Origin: Hirudo medicinalis
Lineage: Eukaryota; Annelida; Clitellata; Hirudinida; Hirudinidae
Assembly: GCA_011800805.1 (NCBI GenBank)
Contig: MPNW01000616.1
Coordinates: 46,439 to 59,404 of the forward strand
Reading direction: 5' to 3'
DNA: 12,966 nt
This document shows, piece after piece, positions 1 through 7,628 of this stretch (position 1 is the stretch's first letter; each line of letters begins with the position of its first letter). A program made the translations under genes and the position numbers. The notes under the pieces are model-generated. The model was not told the origin of the DNA and did not search any database. It worked only from the letters and a program-made list of their open reading frames with translations.

Positions 1-1462
1 GATCCTCCTTCCACCATCTCAATATCAGAGAATCCTGGAACCGTAAAATTGATGCAAAGGTCTTCAAACGAACATCCATCACACTTTAAATTGGATATTG
101 CCTCCTGTTGCTCTTCGGGTGCTAAGGCCATGTCATTCTTAATTCTCGATGCTTCATTCATAACTTTCAGCAAGCCATCAACAAAGTTAACCAACGATGG
201 CATAACATCCTTGAGATCGTTCAAATTCAGACATTGTGCCCTATTACTACCTTCAACCATGTATCTATACAAGGCGTGACTAAAATTCAAATCCATATAC
301 ACATTATCCATAACTGCTTTGGCCATTAACCTGCCAGTTGCTGTCAAAATGCTTTTTGAACGTTCATCCAGTTTGAGACACGGAGACGGAAATAGTCCAC
401 AGGGGGAATTAACATAATTGATTCCATCAGACGACAAATCAGGCTCACCAATCCAAAGATTCAAGTCATACTTTTTAATGGCCTCTGAAAACTTGGTGTA
501 AAATTCTTTCGTCGGACCCATTCCTTCTCCATTTTCTCCTTTAAACGCGAAGTACCAATAAGGAATAACATTTTTGGTTGATAAGATTATCTCAACAATT
601 TCAAAAATTTCGCTTCTTGAACTCTGAATATAGTTCTGTTAAAAGGATCCCGAACGGCGTCACCGAGTACTATTTTTGTAGTAACATCACGATATATGTA
701 CTGTCGACATTCTGGCTTGAACAAAAACGGATAATATCCTTCGAATTCCTCATTCCATGTCAGGCTATAAAACACTTTGATACTGAAATCGAACATTTCA
801 AAAGCGGAATTAGGGACAATTTGTCGCTTGGTAAAACTTCCAAATAATGTTTCCCAGTGATTATTAACTCCAAACATGATTGATATCAACCTGATTGATT
901 GTGTGAGACGATATGCGTACAGTCTACCTGCGCATGGAGAAGGTCCTATCAACTTGTGCAAGGTGGGCCAGTAATTCAGTCCCAAATGAACTTGTTGGTA
1001 TGATTCAGGTGGAATGAAATAGTACGAATCAAGGCCCATGTCGTGATTGAAAGCAATATCTCCACCTATAGGACGAAGCTTGTCTATGCAAATACCCACA
1101 TATCGAACTACTTTTCTAAAGGATTCACTCATCTCATTTGTAATTGCAAAGCAGTCTTCATTTTTTGGAATGCCAAGAACTNCTGCTCTCACAAAGGTTT
1201 TTAGACGCTCCATCCTTTGCTTGTAATCCTCATTTGAAAAGTCTTCTTCATACTTCAGAGGAGGTAAGATGTACCTCACAAGGAACTGAATAATTTCAGT
1301 GGTTAAGTCCTCTAACATTCCTTTGAAACTGATCATAAATTCAACCAGTGTCCTTATTGATTCGTATTCCGCGTTTTGTTCCATTTGCTTTTTGGCATTT
1401 TGTAAAGCTGTCTGACCTCTTTTATAGCACGGCAAATTTTTTGCTGAGTTAATGATTTCCAT
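1..1462 (-). pseudogene. TRIP12/UFD4-like HECT ubiquitin ligase, copy A (frameshifted, 3' end outside window)
   Basis: Homologous to copy B along its visible length: an N-terminal segment, a pre-HECT region and most of the HECT N-lobe. HECT ligases take ubiquitin from an E2 onto a C-lobe cysteine and pass it to a substrate; that cysteine lies beyond the left edge. The first ATG in frame is at 1462, matching B's start; the frame is open up to 1522 but has no ATG there. Translation runs to about 620, where one A present in B and C is missing, and the shifted frame stops at 587-589. In the other frame HECT homology then stays open to base 1, with GPTKEFY, LWIGEP, GLFPSPC and the DGCSFEDLC block. 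At 1182 an N with two extra bases breaks an otherwise conserved RAVLGIPK stretch. This is either a young pseudogene or a real gene with a sequencing error. Confidence 0.8.
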
Positions 1463-1865
1463 GCTTTTCTTAGATTTTAATAGTTTTTCAGCTAAATTTA
1501 TGCTAAGGAATGTTGTTGACAAAGCATAAGAAGCAGTAGGCTGATAGTTTTATGTAATATACGGTTTTCAGTACATATGACAATGTTTCGAGTTATGAAT
1601 GAAAAATCTCTAATATTATATTTTAAATTTATTGACTATTTATACTGCTAATTTGAATTTTAAAAGTTTATTGTTATTTTACAAACTATAGGTTCGCTTT
1701 CATTTTTTGGATATTTAGAATAGTTCATCAACAGAACAAAAAACTTTTATATTTTTATTCTCTGTTAGGTTCATAGAGTGTGACGAAAATGTGTAACACT
1801 TTATCATAAACATATTAAAACATTCCTTTTCAATGTCGTTATGAAAGTGAAGATGACGACTTTGG
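1463..1865 (-). repeat. Duplicated 5' flank of copy A (matches 10984-11381)
   Basis: There is no coding sequence here. The stretch lies between relic E1 and the start of copy A and is nearly identical to the stretch between relic E2 and copy C, apart from small indels. It is therefore part of the segmental duplication. It would contain the promoter and 5' leader of copy A if that gene is expressed. No TATA box or initiator can be assigned with confidence. Confidence 0.75.
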
Positions 1866-2063
1866 TTAAGTGTCAGAAAATGCATTACGACCTTCGCGTA
1901 AAACCATCATCAGCTTACTCCTCAATATGCTTAATGCTTGTATACTTGGGAACAAATAACAAATGAACGAATATTCTAACAACTGGTAAGCAACTGTTTG
2001 GCTTGTTCTCATTAATGTGGTCTCTGAAGGTTTTAAAAGTTAACTTTGGTTTTAAACAGTATA
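1866..2063 (-). pseudogene. Relic E1: isolated HECT C-lobe fragment, catalytic Cys replaced by Phe
   Basis: On the minus strand this reads like the end of the copy C and D proteins: a KPKLTI-like start, then TFRDHINENKP, a strand ending VVRIF, then LLFVPKYTSIK, and after a frame change KLMMVLREGRNAFSD and TAA at 1866-1868. The codon aligned with the catalytic cysteine of copies B, C and D is TTC (Phe) at 1969-1971. One base more than in copy C causes a frameshift near 1915. The LPVGG motif and everything upstream are missing, and the fragment ends abruptly against the 3' flank of copy B at about 2063. It is a dead remnant of a sixth family member. Confidence 0.8.
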
Positions 2064-2088
2064 CTGTGAAGGAAATAATTACAAAAGT

Positions 2089-2094
2089 TTTATT
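2089..2094 (-). promoter_or_regulatory. Probable poly(A) signal AATAAA of copy B
   Basis: AATAAA on the minus strand about 36 bases after the copy B stop codon. The same hexamer and flank recur after relic F at 11881-11886. Confidence 0.55.
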
Positions 2095-2129
2095 TAATAA
2101 AGTTCAGTATTCAACCTTCATAAATTTGA

Positions 2130-4136
2130 CTAAACAAGTTGAAATGAATTTCCGCCTTCAACAAAAACTCTCAAGAGCATGGTCCTCAAAATATCTTGAC
2201 TAGAATAATTAGGCAGGACTAGCCTGTTGACGCAAACCCTAGCCTCAGGGAAATAATTGTTGGGATTGTTTTTAACTGGCAAAGATTCAATGGTTAAGGT
2301 CGGTGACAGAGAGCTCAATCCTCCAACTGGAAGATTCGCTGAGCCAGTGACAAATTTTAGAAATTGTTTCTTCTGTTCGTAAGAAAACGTTGAAATAACT
2401 TGAAACAAATGTTTGATAACACCTGAATGCTTGTATAGGCCCGGACACAAAACAGTGTTCTTGTTCAGTTCATCGATTGACCAACTCTTATCAGAAGAGC
2501 CGCACAACATATTGTCCAAATCTTCAGGAACAATGCTAACAAAATAATCCTCGTCAAATATCGTTGCATATCCTGCACGTATGCATTCCAATTTTTCCTG
2601 CGGACCTTTATACAGCAGCCACCAGACGAGTAATTGGAGATATTCTTCAATATCTTCTACTCTGAGAAGTTTTTCAGATCCTCCTTCGACCATTTCGATG
2701 TCCGGAAAACCAGGCACCGTGAAATTGACGCAAAGGTCTTCAAACAAACATCCATCACAAGTTAAATTGGATATCGACACTCGCTGTTGCTCGGTTGTTA
2801 ACAATGTGTCGTTCTTAATTCTTGACGCTTCATTCATTACTTCCACCAAGTCATCAACAAAATTAACCAGCGAAGGCATCACATCCTTGAGGTCATTCAA
2901 ATTTAGACATTGAACATAATTACAACCTTCAACCAAGTATTTATATATGGCACTACTAAAATTCAGATCCATCATCATATCATCCATTAGAGACTTTGCC
3001 ATTAACTTTCCAATGGCAGTCAAAACATCTCTTGAGTAATCATCCAGTTGCAGACATGGAGATGGAAAAAGTCCACACGGGGAATTAACGTACTTGATTC
3101 CATCTGAAGATAGCTGAGATTCGCCAATCCAAAGGTTTAAGTCATATCTCTTAAATTCTTGCGAAAATATGGCATAAAATTCTCGAGTAGGACCGGGCCC
3201 TTTACCTTTTTCGTTTATAAATGTAAAATACCAATAAGAAATAGTGTTTTTTTCCGTTAGAAATAACGGTATGTTTTCAAGCGTGTTAGTTCTTGAAACT
3301 TTGAATGTGCGCCAATCAAATGGCGCTCTTATGACTTTTCCAAGAGCTACATTTACCATATTTTCTCGGTATACGTTCTGCCTCAAATCTGATTTAAACA
3401 AAAACGGATAATATCCTTGTAATTCCTCAGTCCACGTAAGCTTACGTAACTCAGCACGAGTAAAATCAAATAATTGAAAAATGTAATTAGGTACAATTTG
3501 ACGCTTGGTCAAACTTCCAAATAATGTTCCCCAGTGATTATTAATTCCAAACAAAATTGATATCAACCTGATTGATTGTGTGAGACGAAATGCATAGAGT
3601 CTACCTGCGCATTGAGAAGGTCCTATCAATTTGTGCAATGCAGGCCAATAGTTTAGTCCCAAATGCACTTGATGGTGTGATTCAGGTGGAATGAAGTAAC
3701 CGAAATCATCGCCCAAGTCATGGTCGAAAGGAATATCTACACCTATAGGACGAAGCTTGCTTATGCAAAGACCCACATATCGAACTACTTTTCTAAAGGA
3801 TTCACTCATCTCATTTGTAATTGCAAAGCAGTCTTCATCTTTTGGAATGCTAAGAACTGCTTTCATAAAAATTGTCAGACGTCCCATCCTTTGCATGTAA
3901 TCTTCGTCTGAAAAGTCTTCTTCATACTTCAGAGGTGGTAAAATGTACTTGATAAGGAACTGAATAATTTCAGTGGTTAAGTCCTCTAACCGCCCTTTGA
4001 AACTGATCATAAATTCAACCAGTGTCCTAATTGATTCGTAGTCCTCGTTTTGTTCCATTTGCCTTTTGGCGTTTTGTAAAGCTGTCTGTCCTCTTTTAAA
4101 ACATGCCAATTTCCCCACTGAGCTGATGGTTTCCAT
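2130..4136 (-). CDS. TRIP12/UFD4-like HECT E3 ubiquitin ligase, copy B (intact, single exon)
   Basis: A complete 668-residue protein. Residues 1 to about 215 are shared with copies A and C and match no domain I recognise. Residues of about 215-300 include GYYPFLFKSDLRQ, similar to the pre-HECT PFxF...TRQ stretch of TRIP12 and UPL3. The HECT domain follows to the end: GKGPGPTREFY near 310, LWIGE near 334, GLFPSPC near 355, GKLMAKSLMD near 375, the FEDLCVNFTVPGFPDIE block near 465-480, LPVGG near 603, and the catalytic Cys635 in ARVCVNRLVLPNYSS (codon 2232-2234). The C-terminus FQLV resembles the usual hydrophobic HECT tail with Phe near the end. All features needed for ubiquitin transfer are present. 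TRIP12-type proteins are typically near 2000 residues with armadillo repeats; this one lacks them. The start is the first ATG after an in-frame TAG about 12 codons upstream; an upstream exon cannot be excluded. Family call is firm, substrate unknown. Confidence 0.9.
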   Translation of the reverse strand: METISSVGKLACFKRGQTALQNAKRQMEQNEDYESIRTLVEFMISFKGRLEDLTTEIIQFLIKYILPPLKYEEDFSDEDYMQRMGRLTIFMKAVLSIPKDEDCFAITNEMSESFRKVVRYVGLCISKLRPIGVDIPFDHDLGDDFGYFIPPESHHQVHLGLNYWPALHKLIGPSQCAGRLYAFRLTQSIRLISILFGINNHWGTLFGSLTKRQIVPNYIFQLFDFTRAELRKLTWTEELQGYYPFLFKSDLRQNVYRENMVNVALGKVIRAPFDWRTFKVSRTNTLENIPLFLTEKNTISYWYFTFINEKGKGPGPTREFYAIFSQEFKRYDLNLWIGESQLSSDGIKYVNSPCGLFPSPCLQLDDYSRDVLTAIGKLMAKSLMDDMMMDLNFSSAIYKYLVEGCNYVQCLNLNDLKDVMPSLVNFVDDLVEVMNEASRIKNDTLLTTEQQRVSISNLTCDGCLFEDLCVNFTVPGFPDIEMVEGGSEKLLRVEDIEEYLQLLVWWLLYKGPQEKLECIRAGYATIFDEDYFVSIVPEDLDNMLCGSSDKSWSIDELNKNTVLCPGLYKHSGVIKHLFQVISTFSYEQKKQFLKFVTGSANLPVGGLSSLSPTLTIESLPVKNNPNNYFPEARVCVNRLVLPNYSSQDILRTMLLRVFVEGGNSFQLV

Positions 4137-5439
4137 AACTTTTTGATTATATTGTATTGTACGTAATTCGTTCTAATTTAATTAATTTTGGTTCTGCAGT
4201 ATTAGGAGCTCCAAATGAAAGTTCTTAAATAGTATTTAAGAAATACATAAGGATGGCCCTTATTTTAGAAATTTTAAAATATTATTCTCTGATCCCCTGA
4301 ATGAATTTCAATATATAAAAAAATAATTCAGGCCAAATATGAGCAGGATTGGACAATATTGAGAGGTCGCTCAACGAAGTTTTAGCTTCCCGAGAATATG
4401 AAATTCAGCGAAAGAACCAAGAGACGTATAAATGTCTAATATTTTAATAAAATGCAGTTTTTTAATAACGTGATAAATATAAATGTAATTACACACATAG
4501 AAACTAAGAATTTTTGGCACATTTAATTAAATAATTTATAGTTTCCCCCAGTAAACTTGTAACATAACGCGTGGAGAGCAGCTGACATAGCATTTGGAAT
4601 TGGAATTTGCGATGTAGCTCCATCCCATAGCCCGTCTGGAGAGGACATCGCATTTTCTCAAAAATTAAAACCGAAACCGATTCATCTAATTATTTTTTTT
4701 TAATATGGGCATTATTATCGTTTCCATTTTTAGTCGTTTTTTGAGGTGATTAAATTAACGCGCATGTATGTTACCAAATTCTTCAAGAGCTTTTGAAACA
4801 TTGAACACATAATGTACAATAATTGCAAAATGATTTGGAAAATATCAACGTTGCTATAGTTTTCTACAACTTCTATTATAGTTTCATGTTTAAAAAAAGT
4901 TATTTGAAAAGACAAGCGCTTTATCTAAACATAATTACACACAAATGCAAGTAGAAGCATGATATATTAATTAAAACTTTGTGCAAATATATGCGACAGT
5001 TTTCAGATAACTGGACAAAATGTAAGATTCTTACTGTTGTCGTAACCCAATAGCAGGAGCTATTTATAAGGACTGTTTGGATTTCCAACTTAACTTCATC
5101 ATCCATCTTGAGAACACGTCACATAAAGCCCTTAGTAATGTAGCAGAAGTGGGGCACAGAATTTTGCAATTAGTAACCTTCAGTGAGGGAGTAAAATTCG
5201 TCGGAGCTGGTGATTCCAATCTGAGACTTGTTCAAAGATAGAATTAAAAGTCAAGTTTAGGTTTTTTTCCTTATATATTTGAGAGTATAAAAATTTTGTT
5301 TCTGATTGGATTAAATAATCCAACATGGACAATATTAATATGTTGATACTAAATGTATGCTAGGCAGAGGCTTGATAAAATTAAGAAGAAGATAAAAACA
5401 TGACAAAATACCTACGGGCTATTAATTATGACAACAAAT
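4137..5439. other. AT-rich spacer upstream of copy B
   Basis: No gene is recognised here. It must contain the copy B promoter and leader. Short open stretches occur on both strands. The longest plus-strand one, 5026-5241 (71 codons, no ATG), reads plausibly, with VAEVGHRILQLVTFSEGVKF, but a minus-strand ATG-initiated frame at 4921-5106 overlaps it, and neither has visible splice partners. A minus-strand frame at 4523-4648 (41 codons from ATG) is likewise unassigned. Confidence 0.5.
4222..4242. repeat. Perfect inverted repeat, 9-bp arms, 3-nt loop
   Basis: TTCTTAAAT at 4222-4230, AGT, then ATTTAAGAA at 4234-4242. It lies 86-106 bases upstream of the copy B start. In such AT-rich DNA a chance palindrome is possible; a dyad binding site near the promoter is the alternative. 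Confidence 0.6.
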
Positions 5440-5700
5440 TTAAGGTAATTTTTTACCCCTCCCCCTTGTCAACAATTTTCAAACTTTTAAAGACCCCTAT
5501 AAGACTCCCTATCAAAATTATGTCAAAAAACTGACAAAAATAAAAATAAACCGTGGGCCCATATGTTATGTAAATTTGGTCATGGAAAAGCAAAAAAAGT
5601 CGTAATTGTACAATTTCAATATTGTAAAACCCGGGTGGGCCTCTAAAAATTACCGGGTCCTTGGGCACTTTACCCCCTCACACCGGCCATGCTTAATATG
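5440..5700. repeat. GC-richer patch, possible old interspersed repeat
   Basis: Clusters of C and G (runs such as CCCCTCCCCC, GGGCCC, CCCGGG) contrast with the AT-rich surroundings. A related CCTTGTC...TCAAACTT...CAAAG stretch begins near 5465 and again near 5831, suggesting two diverged copies of a repeat. There are no terminal repeats or target-site duplications that I can define, so family and boundaries are open. The 71-codon minus-strand frame inside it is low-complexity and not taken as a gene. Confidence 0.3.
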
Positions 5701-6422
5701 AAACAATATTGAGGTTACAGAATTTGCAAATCCTTTCAAGCAGTGACGACTGAAAGACTAACAGTAATATTATAAATCCATCTGTTAAAATTTGGATTTT
5801 TTTTATCATAAATCTTAAACTCCCCCTCCTCCTTGTCGGTCTTGTCAAACTTCTTCAAAGCTCCTTCTCTTATTTTGTTGACAATTTGTTGACGGCCCCT
5901 ACATGTACTATACGTTTACGTTATTATTTTTTACTCTGGTTAATTACCGATAATGGATAAGAATATAGTGGAAATAATGTTTATAAGATTATTCGTTAAT
6001 TGTTTTATAATTGATATAATCGTTTCATTCATCGATAAAGAGGTCAAATTTAAGTCTGCTTAAAGTTAGCCCGGCTAGGACAGGAGCCGGAGTTGTGAAA
6101 TTGGCACGATATTGGTATTAACTGAGGTTAATTGGTATTAACTAAGGTTTTCCTGCTTTCGACCAGCAGCAATTAATTATTTTTGTTATTTTCAAAAATA
6201 TTATTGTCAAATTAATTTCATTTTAATACATCATTCACTGATCAATTTTGGTTTCAAACTTTTCCAATCTAAACTACTCTTTCGACCCACATCCCATAGT
6301 TGCTGAATTTGGCGGTAACACTGTATTTTCTATTCCGGTGGTCAACATGTTCATCGGGACATTTTCGACATTTCTTCTCTTAGATGAGTGGATGTTGGAC
6401 TGGGATTCTTCTTTTCATGTAG
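5701..6422. other. Spacer without recognisable gene
   Basis: AT-rich sequence containing the second CCTTGTC-type stretch (5831-5905) and the 20-bp tandem duplication at 6111-6150. A 91-codon plus frame ending at 6523 starts only at TTG and ends in a Lys/Arg-rich tail that looks like the frame shadow of the Glu/Gln-rich reading at 6423-6543; it is not called. Confidence 0.5.
6111..6150. repeat. Two tandem 20-bp units
   Basis: ATTGGTATTAACTGAGGTTA at 6111-6130 is followed directly by a copy at 6131-6150 with two mismatches. It is probably a replication-slippage duplication. Confidence 0.8.
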
Positions 6423-6543
6423 TACATGCAGTCAAGAAAATGAAGAAGGAAAAGCGCAGAAACAACAGGGTGAAGAGGACAAATTGCTTCAGAGCCTTCA
6501 AAAGACTCGCCTTCCTCTATTGAACAATACGAACGCCGATTAA
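6423..6543 (+). other. Candidate terminal exon (Glu/Gln/Lys-rich tail), unassigned
   Basis: A pyrimidine-rich tract ending in TAG at 6420-6422 could be a 3' splice site. After it, one frame reads 39 codons to TAA at 6541-6543: hydrophilic, with CSQENEEGKAQKQQGEED and then LLQSLQKTRLPLLNN. The composition resembles a charged C-terminal tail, but no upstream exon with a donor of matching phase was identified and no family is recognised. The overlapping frame in the same stretch is Lys/Arg-rich. Low confidence. Confidence 0.2.
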
Positions 6544-6699
6544 GGATAACCGTATTTTTAATTTAAGTTCGTTATTAATAATTTGTATAGTTAAGGTTGT
6601 AATGTCCCTTGTAACATCACTTATGAAGGTTAGTTCGTTTTATTGGTACAAATATTCTTCAGTCTGTTTGAAGTGAAAGCTGACAAAATTTGAAAACAG

Positions 6700-6783
6700 A
6701 TGTTCTTTGTTTGGGTTCTTGGTATAATTTTTGGGGTAGTGTCAACAAGCTACGAAACATCACATGATGGCCACAATTTGGAA
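6700..6783 (+). other. Candidate first exon encoding a signal-peptide-like N-terminus
   Basis: ATG at 6700 starts 28 codons: a hydrophobic core (FFVWVLGIIFGVV), then small residues (STS) that could be a signal-peptidase site, then polar residues ending NLE. The last codon GAA is followed directly by GTGAGT, a good 5' splice site. The next candidate exon is at 6895. The product would be secreted or membrane-bound; no family recognised. AT-rich DNA readily produces hydrophobic frames, so this is only a candidate. Confidence 0.25.
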
Positions 6784-6894
6784 GTGAGTGTAAATCATGC
6801 TGGTAATGGCTGGTTGTGTTATATAATCTAAAAATGAGTAATGTTTGCTAAATTATGGCCTAGTTTGGATATTGGTTTAATTGATGTTGCATAG

Positions 6895-6967
6895 GAGTTG
6901 CACAATGTTGCCAATTGTCATTGCACTCCTAAATATAAAACATTGGTCTATGAGGGAAAAATTAATG
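6895..6967 (+). other. Candidate second exon, unassigned
   Basis: It is preceded by a weak acceptor (TGCATAG ending at 6894) and followed by GTAGGT at 6968. In phase with the exon ending at 6783 it reads ELHNVANCHCTPKYKTLVY, then EGKIN, and leaves one base over. The two close cysteines would suit an extracellular protein. Intron length would be 111 bases, which is plausible in a compact animal genome. Confidence 0.22.
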
Positions 6968-7016
6968 GTAGGTATAATTTTGAACAGGAGGTCTACTGGG
7001 AAACACAGGTCACCTT

Positions 7017-7088
7017 CCAGCCAGCCAGCCAGACACCCACCCACCCATCCAGCCACACACCCATCCATCCATCCATACAGCCAGACAT
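7017..7088. repeat. Imperfect CCAG/CCAC/CCAT tetranucleotide microsatellite
   Basis: Runs of CCAG at the start, then CCCA-rich units, then CCAT repeats ending in CAGCCAGACATG. It is read in several frames on both strands as short repetitive peptides (for example His/Pro/Ser-rich or Gly/Trp-rich), which are not genes. It would lie in an intron if the exon candidates either side are real. Confidence 0.9.
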
Positions 7089-7464
7089 GCAAATGAAAGC
7101 ATGTTCTAACCCCTTCATGTGGCTTGCAATGCAGTGATGGTTCAGTGATTCAATTCAGGTCAGCCTATAAATAAAAGTGAATTGTATGTTACATGTGACT
7201 CATTCTACTTATGAATTCAAAGCTTTTCATGTTACTTATTGTAACACTGATGCTTAAATAACTTGATTGTTTCAAGTGATGCAATAGGTTATTTTACCAA
7301 GCTCTCCTAACGTGAATGGTGATAATAGTTTTCAATGTCAGAAAGTAATTGTAAATTGCCCTTTAGTTAAAATGTATGATACCATTCATTGTTTATGGAT
7401 CTTGACAAATGGATATCTATATAAATTCTAGACTTACTTAACTTGAGATTTCTGCCATTTGCAG

Positions 7465-7628
7465 CCTCCCAAATTCTCTTCCATCCAGCAATTTTGAAAG
7501 TACTTTGTGAGGGTGCTTCGATGGTGTACCTTACAGTGTCTTCTGGAATCACATGCGTCCTTCAACAAATTGATGCCCCACTTATGAATTCCAAGCAATT
7601 TTTTGAAGCTTCAGCACAAGTGTACTAG
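7465..7628 (+). other. Candidate third exon, unassigned
   Basis: It is preceded by TTTCTGCCATTTGCAG, a good acceptor. The single base left over from the exon ending at 6967 puts this segment in the frame that stays open for 54 codons to TAG at 7626-7628 (LFHPAILKVLCEGASMVYL and onward). The phase agreement is the main support. Against it, the opposite strand is also open over 7367-7552, and no homology is recognised. Confidence 0.2.

Noticed and set aside
49..847. Plus-strand open frames at 49-279 and 578-847
   Set aside because: They lie antisense to copy A's HECT region and have no features of their own; the equivalent frames recur antisense to copies B and C.
1463..1522. Extension of copy A's frame upstream to a TTG at 1522 (about 20 more residues)
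   Set aside because: There is no in-frame ATG before 1462, the nearest upstream ATG (1525-1527) is out of frame, and copies B and C start at the position equivalent to 1462.
2003..2203. Plus-strand open frame, 66 codons
   Set aside because: It crosses relic E1 and the antisense of copy B's C-terminus; the minus strand explains the sequence.
2581..3911. Plus-strand frames at 2581-2913 and 3720-3911, and the minus frame at 2465-2650
   Set aside because: All are shadows of copy B's 668-codon frame.
4523..4648. Minus-strand ATG frame of 41 codons (MSSPDGLWDGATSQ and onward) as an upstream exon of copy B
   Set aside because: It ends in its own stop, has no convincing donor, and the plus strand is equally open here; no link to copy B can be shown.
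6877..7137. Overlapping plus and minus frames with Gly/Trp- or Pro/His-rich repeats
   Set aside because: They are generated by translation of the tetranucleotide microsatellite; only 6895-6967 is kept, as a weak exon candidate.
7367..7552. Minus-strand reading (DTVRYTIEAPSQSTFKIAGW) considered as a decayed Tigger/pogo-type transposase end
   Set aside because: The resemblance to the TI-NCF-AGF pattern is loose, upstream sequence lacks recognisable DDE motifs such as the DN-CH or PPN-S-QP-D blocks, and an in-frame stop lies just upstream.
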